Numbered from the stretch's first letter, positions 1-7,971 are shown. The stretch is 64,000 nt of DNA from Parasphingopyxis algicola (GCF_013378075.1 NZ_CP051131.1:1922001-1986000); one strand, 5' to 3'. The notes: generated by a model not told the origin, from the letters alone. A program made the numbers and translations.

Positions 1-1358
1 GCTTTCGTCGACCATAGCGCGGCATCGTCAAACTCTTCCCTCGCGATATGGGAGGCGGCGCGGATCGCGTACATTGTGTGCAGCCAAGGGTCGAGCGGGC
101 TCAGCGCGATCGCCTTATCGATATGTTCGATGGCGGGATCGGGATCGCCGGTCAGCGCGTGTATGCCGGCCAGGGCATTGTAGGCGGACGAATAGTTGGG
201 ACAGAATTCGATCGCGCGATTGAACCATACCGCACCTTCCTGCGGGCTGCCCGAGAGCCATGCCGCACCACCCCGGACCAGATTCGCGAACGGATCCATT
301 TCGTCATAGGCGATCGCCTTTTGGGCGGCGGCCGTCATCGCCGATCGCATGTCTTCCAAATCTCCGCGCGACCGCTGCATCATCTCCCACCAGATAATCT
401 GGGCGAGGCCCGCATGGGCGCGGCCGAATTGCGGATCCAGTTCTATCGCGCGCCGGAAACACCGCTCGGCCTCCTCATAGTTCGGTTCGCCCAGCCGGAA
501 CGTATGCGAAATGCCCAGATGATAGGCCTGCCAGGCGTTGAGCTCTTCGGGCACAGTCAAGCGCGCGCGGCGGGCTTCATAGGCGGGAATGTGAAAGTCC
601 ACCGAAGAAACGACATTCGCGACGATGTGTTGCCGGACCTCGTGGATACCGCCCAGCTTGGTTTCCAGCTTGTCGGCCCAGACCACGCTGCCCCTCTGCG
701 CATCCGCCAGCTCCACCATCAGCGAAATATGATCATCGATGATTTCGACGGCGCCCGAGAGATAGTAGCGCACGCCGAGCTTGGACCGCACATATTGCAG
801 ATCGGGCTCGGTCGACGGGAACTGAAAGCTGGATCCGCGCGCGATAACGAACAGCCATCGAAGCTGCGACAATGCGCGAATGAGTTCTTCCGGCAAGGCA
901 TCGGCCATGCGGTTGTCGGCCTCTGTCTTGCCGATGGTCCGAAACGGCAAAACCGCAATGGACGGGCGTTCACCGATAATGTCCTGTTGAACCGGGATCG
1001 TCTCGCTATCCTCGGGCGTACGGATCAGGACCGACGGCTTTTGGGTCTGTACGTCCCCGACAAAGCGGAATCCCTTGCCGTAAATGGTGCGGATGAATCG
1101 CTGGCGCCGCCCGTCATCGCCCAACAGCTTGCGCAACGCTTTGATCTGTGAAGAGAGGGCGGACTCGGACATGACCCGGCCGGCCCATAGGCTCTCGATG
1201 ATCTCGTCCTTGTCGAGCAATCGATGCCGATTCTCGATGAGCAGGATCAGCAGCGCCATGGGTTGTGGCTGAACGAATATCCGTTCGCCGTTGCGGCGCA
1301 GTTCGAAACGCTCGGTATCGAGCTCGAATTCGTCAAACTTGTATTGGCCGAATTTCAT
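1..1358 (-). CDS. Winged-helix transcriptional regulator with TPR repeats (C-terminus beyond window)
   Basis: About 452 residues are visible and the 3' end lies off the left edge. The start is ATG at 1358 (MKFGQYKFDEFEL). Residues 1-100 form an OmpR/CadC-type winged-helix DNA-binding domain, including ALSSQIKALRKLLGDDG and the wing IYGKGFRFVG. Next comes a TolB-like segment (RPSIAVLPFRTIG), then several TPR-like helices (ELDPQFGRAHAGLAQI, AIEFCPNYSSAYNALAGI). This matches the one-component regulators with N-terminal Trans_reg_C and C-terminal TPR domains common in sphingomonads. There is no receiver domain and no obvious membrane segment. The signal and target genes cannot be told from the sequence. 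It is transcribed divergently from the PilZ gene. Confidence 0.85.
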   Translation of the reverse strand, partial: MKFGQYKFDEFELDTERFELRRNGERIFVQPQPMALLILLIENRHRLLDKDEIIESLWAGRVMSESALSSQIKALRKLLGDDGRRQRFIRTIYGKGFRFVGDVQTQKPSVLIRTPEDSETIPVQQDIIGERPSIAVLPFRTIGKTEADNRMADALPEELIRALSQLRWLFVIARGSSFQFPSTEPDLQYVRSKLGVRYYLSGAVEIIDDHISLMVELADAQRGSVVWADKLETKLGGIHEVRQHIVANVVSSVDFHIPAYEARRARLTVPEELNAWQAYHLGISHTFRLGEPNYEEAERCFRRAIELDPQFGRAHAGLAQIIWWEMMQRSRGDLEDMRSAMTAAAQKAIAYDEMDPFANLVRGGAAWLSGSPQEGAVWFNRAIEFCPNYSSAYNALAGIHALTGDPDPAIEHIDKAIALSPLDPWLHTMYAIRAASHIAREEFDDAALWSTK

Positions 1359-1613
1359 TATGGGATCGCGGAGGCGTTTCTGCAGAAGAATACAAACTAG
1401 CCCCTTATCGACAAATTTGGAAATTCGCGCTCGAATTTTCCCGATTCTATCCAGATTCTGCTCAATCTTGCCTCAAAAGAGCATGTTAAGCCGCGCTCGA
1501 GTTTGGAACCTGTGGGGCGTTGTGCCCCACCCCCCCACGGATTTGGGTCGCGCTCTCAGATTCCAAGCTCACCGATTTATCCGGCCGCCCGCCATTCGGG
1601 CGGTGCTGTGCGC

Positions 1614-2279
1614 ATGATGCGCTGGGGGAGGAATGACAGAGTTGGACGCCCTGTGACCGCCCTGAACCCGCGAGGTCCCCGATTGGGGGAAGCGGGCGAT
1701 AGTCGTTCGACCACCCGCCATCGGCTGGTTTACCGCGTTGCGAAACTCATATTGGCCAATACCGAGCTGCTATGCATCGTTCGCAACGTGTCGGCCGAAG
1801 GGATCAACGTCGAGATATTCGGCGAACTCAACCTGCCCACTGACATCGAGATCGAGCTTGCTGGCGGAACAAGGATCGCCATCCGGAAGATATGGCAACG
1901 CGACCGTTCCTCGGGATTTCAGTTTCTCGCACCGATCGAGGTCGAGGACTTTCTGGACCCGCCGCAGACCTATCCGGACAAACGGGCGATACGGCTACGG
2001 GTCAACGAGCGGGTGATCATCAAGAATGCGAAACAGTTCGACCGCGCCCTGATGGTCGACATCTCGGTGAGAGGCGCCAAGATCGAGGCGCTGGACGGGC
2101 TGGGGGTCGGCCATGACGTCGAAATCGTGGTTGCCGATCTCGGCGCCCACAAATCCAATGTCCGATGGCTCGAAGACGGCCTGGCTGGTGTACTGTTCTA
2201 CCAGCCGATCCGCTTCGATCGCCTGGCCATGTGGTCGGCCCGGATTGCGGCCGAGGGCAGACCGTCCGACATCGGATAG
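1614..2279 (+). CDS. Tandem PilZ domain protein
   Basis: This is a cytoplasmic protein with two consecutive PilZ modules. The first has the c-di-GMP-binding pair RLVYR and NVSAEG, the second RVNER and DISVRG, so both sites fit the RxxxR and (D/N)xSxxG consensus. The role is inferred to be a c-di-GMP receptor; no effector domain is attached. The start is uncertain. The frame is open from a TTG at 1503, ATG occurs at 1614 and 1617, and GTG at 1653 is also possible. A strong GGGGGAGG at 1624-1631 precedes a seven-codon ORF (1633-1656) whose stop overlaps that GTG. The ATG at 1614 is used here. The N-terminal 40 residues before the first module look unstructured. Confidence 0.75.
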   Translation: MMRWGRNDRVGRPVTALNPRGPRLGEAGDSRSTTRHRLVYRVAKLILANTELLCIVRNVSAEGINVEIFGELNLPTDIEIELAGGTRIAIRKIWQRDRSSGFQFLAPIEVEDFLDPPQTYPDKRAIRLRVNERVIIKNAKQFDRALMVDISVRGAKIEALDGLGVGHDVEIVVADLGAHKSNVRWLEDGLAGVLFYQPIRFDRLAMWSARIAAEGRPSDIG

Positions 2280-2290
2280 CCTGTTTCGGT

Positions 2291-3496
2291 CTAGGCTCTC
2301 GATACCTGTGCGGGCGCGATTTCGGGCGCGGGCTGGCCTGAAATCCGGAGCAATATATAGCCGATCGCGCCGGAGATCAGCGAACCGACTATGACGCCGA
2401 GCTTCACCTGCTCCATCTGCGGACCATCGCCGAACGCCAGGGTCCCGATAAACAGGCTCATCGTGAAACCGATTCCCGCAAGACAGGCGAGGCCATAAAG
2501 CTGCACCCAGCTGATCTCCGTCGGCCGTTTGACGAGACCTGTGGCCGTGGCGGCGTACGCAAAACCGAAGATGCCGATCTGCTTGCCGACAACGAGACCC
2601 ATGGCGATGCCGAGCGGCAACGGCGCCATCAGATCGGCGATGCTGATCCCCGACAGGCTGACACCCGCATTGGCGAAGGCGAAGAGCGGCAGAACCATGA
2701 ATGCAACCCAAGGATGAAGCTGATGCTCGAGATGCTTGAGCGGCGAATGACCCTCGCCGCGGCCCCTGAGCGGAATCGCGAGCGCGGCGACGACGCCCGC
2801 CAGCGTGGCATGGACGCCCGATTTGAGGACGCAGACCCACAGGATGACCGCGACAAGGATATAGGGAGCCGTTCGCAGAACGCCGAACCGATTGAGCGCG
2901 ACCAGCCCTGCCACCGCGACAGCGCCCAGCATCAGCGCCTCGATCGATAGGTTCGAGGTATAGAACAGCGCGATGATCAGGATCGCCCCGATATCGTCGA
3001 TGATCGCGATGGCCAGGAGAAGCACCTTCAGCGCCACCGGGACGCGGCTGCCGAGTAACGCGAGTACGCCGAGCGCGAAGGCGATATCGGTGGCAGCGGG
3101 GATGGCCCAGCCATCTATATTCTCCGGTATGCCCCAGTTGATCATGACGAAAACCAGGGCCGGAATCGCCATGCCGCCGATCGCCGCCACAATGGGCAAA
3201 CCGGCCTTGTCGAGGGACGAGAGCTCGCCCTCCACGATTTCGCGTTTCACCTCCAGGCCGATCAGGAAGAAGAAGATCGCCATCAGGCCGTCATTAACCC
3301 ACAGGAAAAGGGGTTTCGCGATCTCGAATGCGCCCGCCCGCACTTCGATCGGCGTCTGCCACAGCCCGGAATAGAGCGATGCGAGCGGCGAGTTCACCAC
3401 GATCATCGCCAGAGCCGCGGCGATGAAAAGGAAGTAGCCGCCGGTCGTCTCCTTGGCGAGAAACTCCCGGATGGCCGGACGCAATTGATCAATCAT
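2291..3496 (-). CDS. nhaA: Na+/H+ antiporter NhaA
   Basis: This 401-residue inner-membrane protein exports Na+ in exchange for H+ and serves pH and sodium homeostasis. The family's ion-binding aspartates are present: D137 in IPAATDIAFALG, and D167 and D168 in AIAIIDDIGA, which match D133, D163 and D164 of the E. coli protein. The cytoplasmic pH-sensor region around GLEVKREIVEGEL (80-91) is also conserved. Length and the roughly 12 hydrophobic segments fit the family. The start is ATG. The gene is convergent with the PilZ gene and lies just beyond the terminator of the two small genes upstream, so it probably has its own promoter. It sits within 3 kb of two other Na+-handling genes. Confidence 0.97.
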   Translation of the reverse strand: MIDQLRPAIREFLAKETTGGYFLFIAAALAMIVVNSPLASLYSGLWQTPIEVRAGAFEIAKPLFLWVNDGLMAIFFFLIGLEVKREIVEGELSSLDKAGLPIVAAIGGMAIPALVFVMINWGIPENIDGWAIPAATDIAFALGVLALLGSRVPVALKVLLLAIAIIDDIGAILIIALFYTSNLSIEALMLGAVAVAGLVALNRFGVLRTAPYILVAVILWVCVLKSGVHATLAGVVAALAIPLRGRGEGHSPLKHLEHQLHPWVAFMVLPLFAFANAGVSLSGISIADLMAPLPLGIAMGLVVGKQIGIFGFAYAATATGLVKRPTEISWVQLYGLACLAGIGFTMSLFIGTLAFGDGPQMEQVKLGVIVGSLISGAIGYILLRISGQPAPEIAPAQVSRA

Positions 3497-3534
3497 ACAA
3501 GTACCTTAGGCGGAGAACAGCGCGGTTACCACAC

Positions 3535-3584
3535 AAAATAAAAGGGGGTGGCGCGCCGTTAGAGGGGGCATCGGCGCGCCACCC
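3535..3584 (-). terminator. Rho-independent terminator after the DUF465-like gene
   Basis: Two 13-base arms at 3546-3558 and 3572-3584 are perfectly complementary around a 13-base loop. On the minus strand the hairpin is followed by a T-rich tract (complement of 3535-3543). It lies 15 bases after the stop of the small gene ending at 3599 and before nhaA, and so should end that transcript. Confidence 0.85.
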
Positions 3585-3598
3585 AGGGAGGGAAGATG

Positions 3599-3778
3599 TC
3601 AGGCCGCTTCGCGGGGCAGTTTCGAACGCAAGCCTTGGATTTCATCCTTGATCGCCAGTCTGAGCCGCTTGAGACGGCCAATCTCCGGGGAGCGGCCATG
3701 CGGGCGGCGGCGATGGGCGTCGATCTTCTTGTCGAGCTCCCGGTGCCGAGCGATCAATCTGTCAAACGTGTCTTTCAT
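3599..3778 (-). CDS. DUF465 (YdcH-like) small protein
   Basis: This 59-residue, highly basic, helical protein begins MKDTFDRLIARHRELDKKI and fits the short coiled-coil DUF465/YdcH family, whose biochemical function is unknown. It is encoded on the minus strand with its start overlapping the stop of the preceding small gene (ATGA at 3775-3778), so the two are probably translated together. A strong hairpin terminator follows directly. Function cannot be assigned. Confidence 0.75.
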   Translation of the reverse strand: MKDTFDRLIARHRELDKKIDAHRRRPHGRSPEIGRLKRLRLAIKDEIQGLRSKLPREAA

Positions 3779-4014
3779 GCGGTTCTCCTGGCTGTCGATG
3801 ATCCGGGATGGCCCGGGCGGGGAGACAGCGCGATCGGATCGCTCGCCGGAAAGCTGTTGGCCAAAGCCTCGTCGAGATCGCCGTCTTCGGCGCCGCGCGC
3901 GTCCGCCCGCCTCGTCCTGTTGTCGCGATCCACGATCTGGCGAGCCCTTTCTACAACCCGGCGGTGACGAAAGGCACGCAGCTCGCGAAGCGTCGCAAGA
4001 AAATCTGTCGCCAT
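3775..4014 (-). CDS. Small protein with LDEALANSFPASDP motif
   Basis: This is a 79-residue protein. An upstream in-frame ATG exists at 4026, but GGAGGTGGGA sits at the right distance before the ATG at 4014, so the latter is chosen (MATDFLATLREL). The N-terminal half is basic. The acidic motif DLDEALANSFPASDPIA at about residues 48-64 recurs in short uncharacterised alphaproteobacterial proteins, often at stress loci. It is the first gene of a two-gene unit and is divergent from the OxyR-like regulator, sharing its control region. The function is unknown. Confidence 0.7.
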   Translation of the reverse strand: MATDFLATLRELRAFRHRRVVERARQIVDRDNRTRRADARGAEDGDLDEALANSFPASDPIALSPRPGHPGSSTARRTA

Positions 4015-4096
4015 TCCCACCTCCATTGTTGCTCCGTCACGAACAATATGGAGATGCTATTGCAATCGATCCAATCGAATGATAGAGAACTTAACG

Positions 4097-4111
4097 ATAG
4101 ATTTTAACTAT
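4097..4111. promoter_or_regulatory. OxyR-type half-element upstream of the OxyR-like gene
   Basis: The 15-base element ATAGATTTTAACTAT matches the published OxyR half-site ATAGntnnnanCTAT at all ten specified positions and is a near-perfect dyad. It ends 19 bases before the ATG of the OxyR-like gene, overlapping the likely 5' leader, as expected for negative autoregulation. A weaker ATAT-N7-CTAT copy lies at 4046-4060. The divergent small-gene pair shares this region. Confidence 0.65.
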
Positions 4112-4130
4112 TGAAAGGAAGGGGCAGGAC

Positions 4131-5033
4131 ATGCCGACGTTGCGGCAACTCGAATATCTTGTGGCGATCGCTGACAACCAGCATTTCGGACGGGCTGCCC
4201 AAGCCGTTCATGTATCGCAGCCAACGTTGAGCCAGCAGTTGCGGACGCTCGAAGACCGGCTCGGCGTGGTGCTCGTCGAACGCCGGGCGCCCAATGCCGA
4301 ACTCACGCCGATCGGCCGGGAGCTGGTGGAACGCGCGCGGAGGGTATTGGTCGAAGTCCGCGAATTGCGCGCACTGGCGCGGCGCGCCGGCGAACAGCTC
4401 GCCGGTACGCTGCGTTTCGGCGTCAGCCCGACGCTCGGGCCGTACCTGATGCCGTCCATTGTCGCGGCGCTGCACAAGCAGCAGCCCGACCTGCGCCTCT
4501 ATATCCGCGAGGGAATTCCCGACGACCAGGCGATGGAGCTTTCCCGCGGCGCGCTGGACATGCTGCTCGGGCCAATGCCGATCGAGGGCCCCTCGCTTCA
4601 TGTTGAACCGCTGTTCAGCGAAAGGCTGTTTCTCGTCGCCGCGGCCGATCACCCGCTCTCGGCCAAGACCCGGCTCAGCAAGTCGGATATCGCGGGAGAG
4701 ACGGTGCTGAGCCTGGACAGGCGGCATACGTTCCACCGCCATGTCGCCTCGATCTGCTCCGAACTGGGCTTGGAAATGCTGCGCGACTATGAAGGGACCA
4801 GCCTCGACAGCCTGCGCCAGATGACAGGATCCGGCCTCGGGCTCTCCATCCTGCCGGAATTCTACATTCGATCCGAGGTAGGAGGTCAGGCCGGCGTGAA
4901 AATCCTAGACATCGTGGACTGGACCGCAAACCGCGGCATTGCGGCGAGTTGGCGGGACGGCGCGGCCTATGCCCCGGCCTATCGGTCGATAGCCGAGCAT
5001 ATCCAGACCGAAGCCCGCGCATTGCGCGACTGA
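4131..5033 (+). CDS. OxyR-like LysR-family regulator lacking the peroxidatic cysteine
   Basis: This 300-residue LysR-type regulator has an N-terminal helix-turn-helix (FGRAAQAVHVSQPTLSQQL, about 19-37) and a substrate-binding-fold C-terminal domain that resembles OxyR throughout (MLLGPMP, TSLDSLRQMTGSGLGLSILP). In the redox segment RRHTFHRHVASIC, Thr200 occupies the position of E. coli C199 and Cys209 that of C208. Cys209 is the only cysteine in the protein, so the classical disulfide switch cannot form. RBS GAAAGGAAGG precedes the ATG. Consensus OxyR half-elements lie just before and just after the gene. The DNA-binding class is clear; peroxide sensing by the usual mechanism is not expected. 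Confidence 0.9.
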   Translation: MPTLRQLEYLVAIADNQHFGRAAQAVHVSQPTLSQQLRTLEDRLGVVLVERRAPNAELTPIGRELVERARRVLVEVRELRALARRAGEQLAGTLRFGVSPTLGPYLMPSIVAALHKQQPDLRLYIREGIPDDQAMELSRGALDMLLGPMPIEGPSLHVEPLFSERLFLVAAADHPLSAKTRLSKSDIAGETVLSLDRRHTFHRHVASICSELGLEMLRDYEGTSLDSLRQMTGSGLGLSILPEFYIRSEVGGQAGVKILDIVDWTANRGIAASWRDGAAYAPAYRSIAEHIQTEARALRD

Positions 5034-5047
5034 GCGGCTGCATGATG

Positions 5048-5062
5048 ATAGATAGAAACTAT
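5048..5062. promoter_or_regulatory. OxyR-type half-element before the exchanger/channel operon
   Basis: ATAGATAGAAACTAT matches ATAGntnnnanCTAT at all ten specified positions. A further CTAT at 5082-5085 is one base off the spacing expected for a second half-element. The site lies 14 bases after the OxyR-like gene's stop and 178 bases before the exchanger ATG. The 5034-5239 gap holds no convincing gene. Confidence 0.6.
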
Positions 5063-5239
5063 CGAGATGCTGCATCCCATTCTATCGACATCCCCTGTCA
5101 TTGCCGCCCGGCCCCTCCTACGTCGCCGAGATATCCGGAGCGCACAGACGCGGCCGGTGCGATGTCCTTCCTATCCGCCTTGTCGGCCATTTGACCAACG
5201 CGCCCGGTCAGGCCTACTCATTCGGGAAACACCGATTTC

Positions 5240-6217
5240 ATGCTCATCTCTCTATCGATTGCCAGCGGTCTGATCCTGTTGATCGTGGGCGGAGAAACGC
5301 TCATTCGCGGCGCGGTCGGCCTGGCGGAACGTGCCGGCGTCGCCCCATTGTTCATCGGGCTCGTGATCCTAGGCTTCGGTACATCGATGCCGGAACTCGT
5401 CACCAGTCTCGAGGCGTCGCTGGCCGGCGCCCCGGGAATCGCCTGGGGCAATATCGTCGGATCGAACATCGCCAACACCTTGCTGATCCTCGGAACGGCG
5501 GCATTGCTCGCGCCGTTCGCGGTGACCGGGCGGGCCGTATGGCGCGACGCGGGCGTGGCGCTCGCCGCGACCCTTTTTCTCGTCGCCCTCGCCTTTGCCG
5601 GCGCGGTCGGAATCCTGACCGGCATCGTCCTGCTCGCGCTGCTCGTCACCTATATCGTGATGGCCTATCGCCATGAACGCGTGAGCGCCGACGATCACGG
5701 CGCCGCGTACGACAAGACGGCCGCATTCGAAGCCGCCGATCCCCGGCTACACCTGCCGCTCAACGGTTGGGGCAAGCCGTTGCTGTTCACGATACTCGGG
5801 CTCGCCGGCGTGATCCTGGGCGGCCGTTTCCTCGTGCTGGGATCGATCGATCTGGCGCGCCTTGCGGGTCTGTCCGAAGGCGTGATCGGGCTCACCATTG
5901 TCGCGATCGGTACTTCGCTGCCCGAGCTTGTCACCTCGGTGATGGCGGCGCTGCGCCGCGAGGGCGAGATCGCGTTCGGCAATGTCGTCGGATCGAACAT
6001 CTATAACGTCCTGGGAATCGGCGGCGTGACCGCGATCGCCGCCAATGGCGGCGTGCCGCCGTCCTTTGTAACGTTCGACCTGCCGCTCTTGGCGGCGATC
6101 GCGGTCGGGCTGATGGCACTGCTCTGGGTGAGCAGGCATATCGGCCGGATAACGGGCGGACTGATGGTTGCAGGCTATATCGGTTATATCGCCTGGCTGT
6201 TATTCGCCCACGCATGA
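5240..6217 (+). CDS. Calcium/sodium antiporter (CaCA family, YrbG type)
   Basis: This 325-residue inner-membrane exchanger has the two alpha-repeats diagnostic of the Ca2+:cation antiporter superfamily: GTSMPELVTS (47-56) with GNIVGSNIANTLL, and GTSLPELVTS (224-233) with GNVVGSNIYNVL. The repeat glutamates that bind the ions are both present. A hydrophilic loop (about 143-178) separates the halves. It probably exports Ca2+ in exchange for Na+, although other cation specificities exist in the family. Its stop overlaps the start of the downstream voltage-gated channel by ATGA, indicating coupled translation. An OxyR-type half-element lies upstream. Confidence 0.95.
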   Translation: MLISLSIASGLILLIVGGETLIRGAVGLAERAGVAPLFIGLVILGFGTSMPELVTSLEASLAGAPGIAWGNIVGSNIANTLLILGTAALLAPFAVTGRAVWRDAGVALAATLFLVALAFAGAVGILTGIVLLALLVTYIVMAYRHERVSADDHGAAYDKTAAFEAADPRLHLPLNGWGKPLLFTILGLAGVILGGRFLVLGSIDLARLAGLSEGVIGLTIVAIGTSLPELVTSVMAALRREGEIAFGNVVGSNIYNVLGIGGVTAIAANGGVPPSFVTFDLPLLAAIAVGLMALLWVSRHIGRITGGLMVAGYIGYIAWLLFAHA

Positions 6218-6981
6218 CGATTCTCGCGCGCCTCCAAAACATCATCGAATCGCCGCGCTTTACCGGCGCGATCATGACCGCCATCATCGTCAACGCGGCG
6301 GTGATCGGGCTCGAAACCGTGCCCAGCGTCAACGAGCCCTACGGCCCGATACTCTCGGCGCTCGACACGATCGCCATTGCGATTTTCGTCGCCGAGATCG
6401 CCGCCAAGCTGATCGTCTACCGCCACCGTTTCTTCACGAGCGGCTGGAATGTGTTCGATCTCGTCATCGTGGCCGCCGCGCTGATTCCCGCCAGTCGCGA
6501 ATTTTCCGTATTGCGCGCGCTGCGTATCCTGCGCGTGCTACGCCTGATCTCGGTCGTTCCGAAAATGCGGCAAGTCGTGCAGGGCCTCCTGTCCGCCATT
6601 CCGGCCATGGGATCGGTCATCCTGCTGCTCGCCCTTATCTTCTACGTCTTCGCGACAATGGCGACGAAATTGTTCGGCGAACGGTTTCCCGAATGGTTCG
6701 GTTCGATCGGCGCGTCGCTCTATTCGCTGTTCCAGATCATGACGCTGGAAAGCTGGTCGATGGGGATCGTGCGCCCGGTGATGGAGCAATATCCGGCGGC
6801 TTGGATATTCTTCGTGCCCTTCATCCTGATCACCTCCTTCGTCGTCCTCAACCTGTTCATTGCGATCATCGTCAATGCGATGCACGAGAGCCAGGACGAA
6901 GCGGAGACAGCCGAACGCGATGCGATCATGCAGGAGATCAAGGCGCTGCACGCGAAGATCGACACAATGGCCGGAAACTGA
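6214..6981 (+). CDS. Bacterial voltage-gated sodium channel (NaChBac/NavAb type)
   Basis: This 255-residue protein has six transmembrane segments and forms a homotetrameric channel in the known family. S4 carries arginines every third residue (R101, R104, R107, R110 in VLRALRILRVLR). The pore filter TLESWS (177-182) is the sodium-selective signature of BacNav channels; calcium-selective engineered forms have extra Asp residues that are absent here. S6 (about 200-222) is followed by a charged helical tail (AERDAIMQEIKALHAKI), consistent with the tetramerising coiled coil. The gene is translationally coupled to a Ca2+/Na+ exchanger. Its role may be Na+ entry linked to pH, motility or Ca2+ handling. 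Confidence 0.95.
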   Translation: MTILARLQNIIESPRFTGAIMTAIIVNAAVIGLETVPSVNEPYGPILSALDTIAIAIFVAEIAAKLIVYRHRFFTSGWNVFDLVIVAAALIPASREFSVLRALRILRVLRLISVVPKMRQVVQGLLSAIPAMGSVILLLALIFYVFATMATKLFGERFPEWFGSIGASLYSLFQIMTLESWSMGIVRPVMEQYPAAWIFFVPFILITSFVVLNLFIAIIVNAMHESQDEAETAERDAIMQEIKALHAKIDTMAGN

Positions 6982-7416
6982 CCGCCGTTCAGGCGGGTGC
7001 GGGGCGGGCGTATATGAGCTGCGGAAAGGGTGAAAGCACTTCGCCAGATCATGCTGTCCTGCACGGTCCGCTTCGCGCTATGCTCGATCCCGCGATGGGC
7101 GCATACGGCATATCGCGATATCCGGCACCGGTCCGGAAAGTCACAGTCGAGACCATGGTCTCTCGGCAAAATCGGCGGTTTTCCGCGGCGAAGCGGCAAA
7201 GGTCACAGCCGGCGAAACGACCGTCCGGTGTCAACAAGATACCCGACGTCTTCGGACGAGCGCCGGGGTCGCGATGACGGGCCGTGTCGCCGAGGGGCAA
7301 TTGCCCGGCAAGACGTCCGGCGCCCAAGAACAGCGGGGCTTTCGCCGGGAAATCCGATAGATGATTTTCAGTATTTTGGGGATATAATCATTGTCTGGCC
7401 AAAGAAGGCGATAGCC
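6982..7416. other. 435-base intergenic region
   Basis: Neither strand holds a credible gene. The open frame that enters from the left into the epimerase-like gene has low-complexity, Arg-rich content. A perfect 14-base palindrome, GAGACCATGGTCTC, lies at 7149-7162. A TATAAT at 7383-7388 could be the -10 box for the downstream three-gene unit, but no good -35 is visible. The last 60 bases are more AT-rich than the flanking DNA. Confidence 0.5.
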
Positions 7417-7971
7417 ATGCTGAACGCGCAAGAGCTTGAAGGCGATAGCACCGTACCGATCGCCGGCCTCGGGTGCCGTGCCTTGACCCGGCACAGGGAC
7501 AGCCGCGGCGACCTGACCGAAGTCTATCGAAACGAATGGAAACTGGCCGACACGCATCCGGTTCAGTGGAACATCGTCCATTCGGTCGCCAACACGCTGC
7601 GCGGCGTCCACCTGCATGGTCGCCACCGGGACTCACTGACGGTCGTCGACGGTGAAATGCTCCTCGGGCTGCAGGACCTGCGGCCGGAGTCCGAAACGAG
7701 CGGCACGGCCCTTCTGCTCACCATCTCCGCCGCACGACCGGCAATGGTGACCATTCCGGTCGGCGTGGCCCACGGCTTCTACTTCCCCGAACCGGCCATG
7801 CATCTTTATGGCGTCGATATCGCCTTCGACGGCAGCGACGAATTCGGGTGCCGGTGGAACGATGAAGGCCTCGCGATAGAATGGCCGTGCTCGGACCCGA
7901 TATTGTCCGGGCGCGATCAAACCGCCGGTACGCTGACCGAGATGGTCCATGCTGCCGGTTTCTCGGAATGA
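7417..7971 (+). CDS. RmlC-like sugar epimerase family protein
   Basis: This 184-residue cupin resembles dTDP-4-dehydrorhamnose 3,5-epimerases. Visible family features are LTEVYRNEW, RGVHLHGRHRDSLTVVDGE (the RGLH-type catalytic His region), LGLQDLR, and VGVAHGFYF (the second half of the active site). The start is ATG at 7417 with AAAGAAGG upstream; the longer frame to 7030 is rejected because its first 129 residues look non-coding. Its stop overlaps the start of the Gfo/Idh/MocA gene by ATGA. The substrate is unknown. It may not be a dTDP-rhamnose enzyme, because no rmlA, rmlB or rmlD lies nearby. Confidence 0.8.
   Translation: MLNAQELEGDSTVPIAGLGCRALTRHRDSRGDLTEVYRNEWKLADTHPVQWNIVHSVANTLRGVHLHGRHRDSLTVVDGEMLLGLQDLRPESETSGTALLLTISAARPAMVTIPVGVAHGFYFPEPAMHLYGVDIAFDGSDEFGCRWNDEGLAIEWPCSDPILSGRDQTAGTLTEMVHAAGFSE

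Noticed and set aside
48-1151. A 367-residue plus-strand frame at the left edge
   Set aside because: The minus strand encodes a winged-helix/TPR regulator with good domain matches over the same DNA.
7149-7162. Perfect palindrome GAGACCATGGTCTC
   Set aside because: It is isolated, with no promoter or second copy close by; a 14-base palindrome alone is weak evidence.
7030-7416. N-terminal extension of the epimerase-like gene
   Set aside because: The 129 extra residues are Arg- and Ser-rich without domain character, while an ATG with a good RBS at 7417 gives a normal cupin length.
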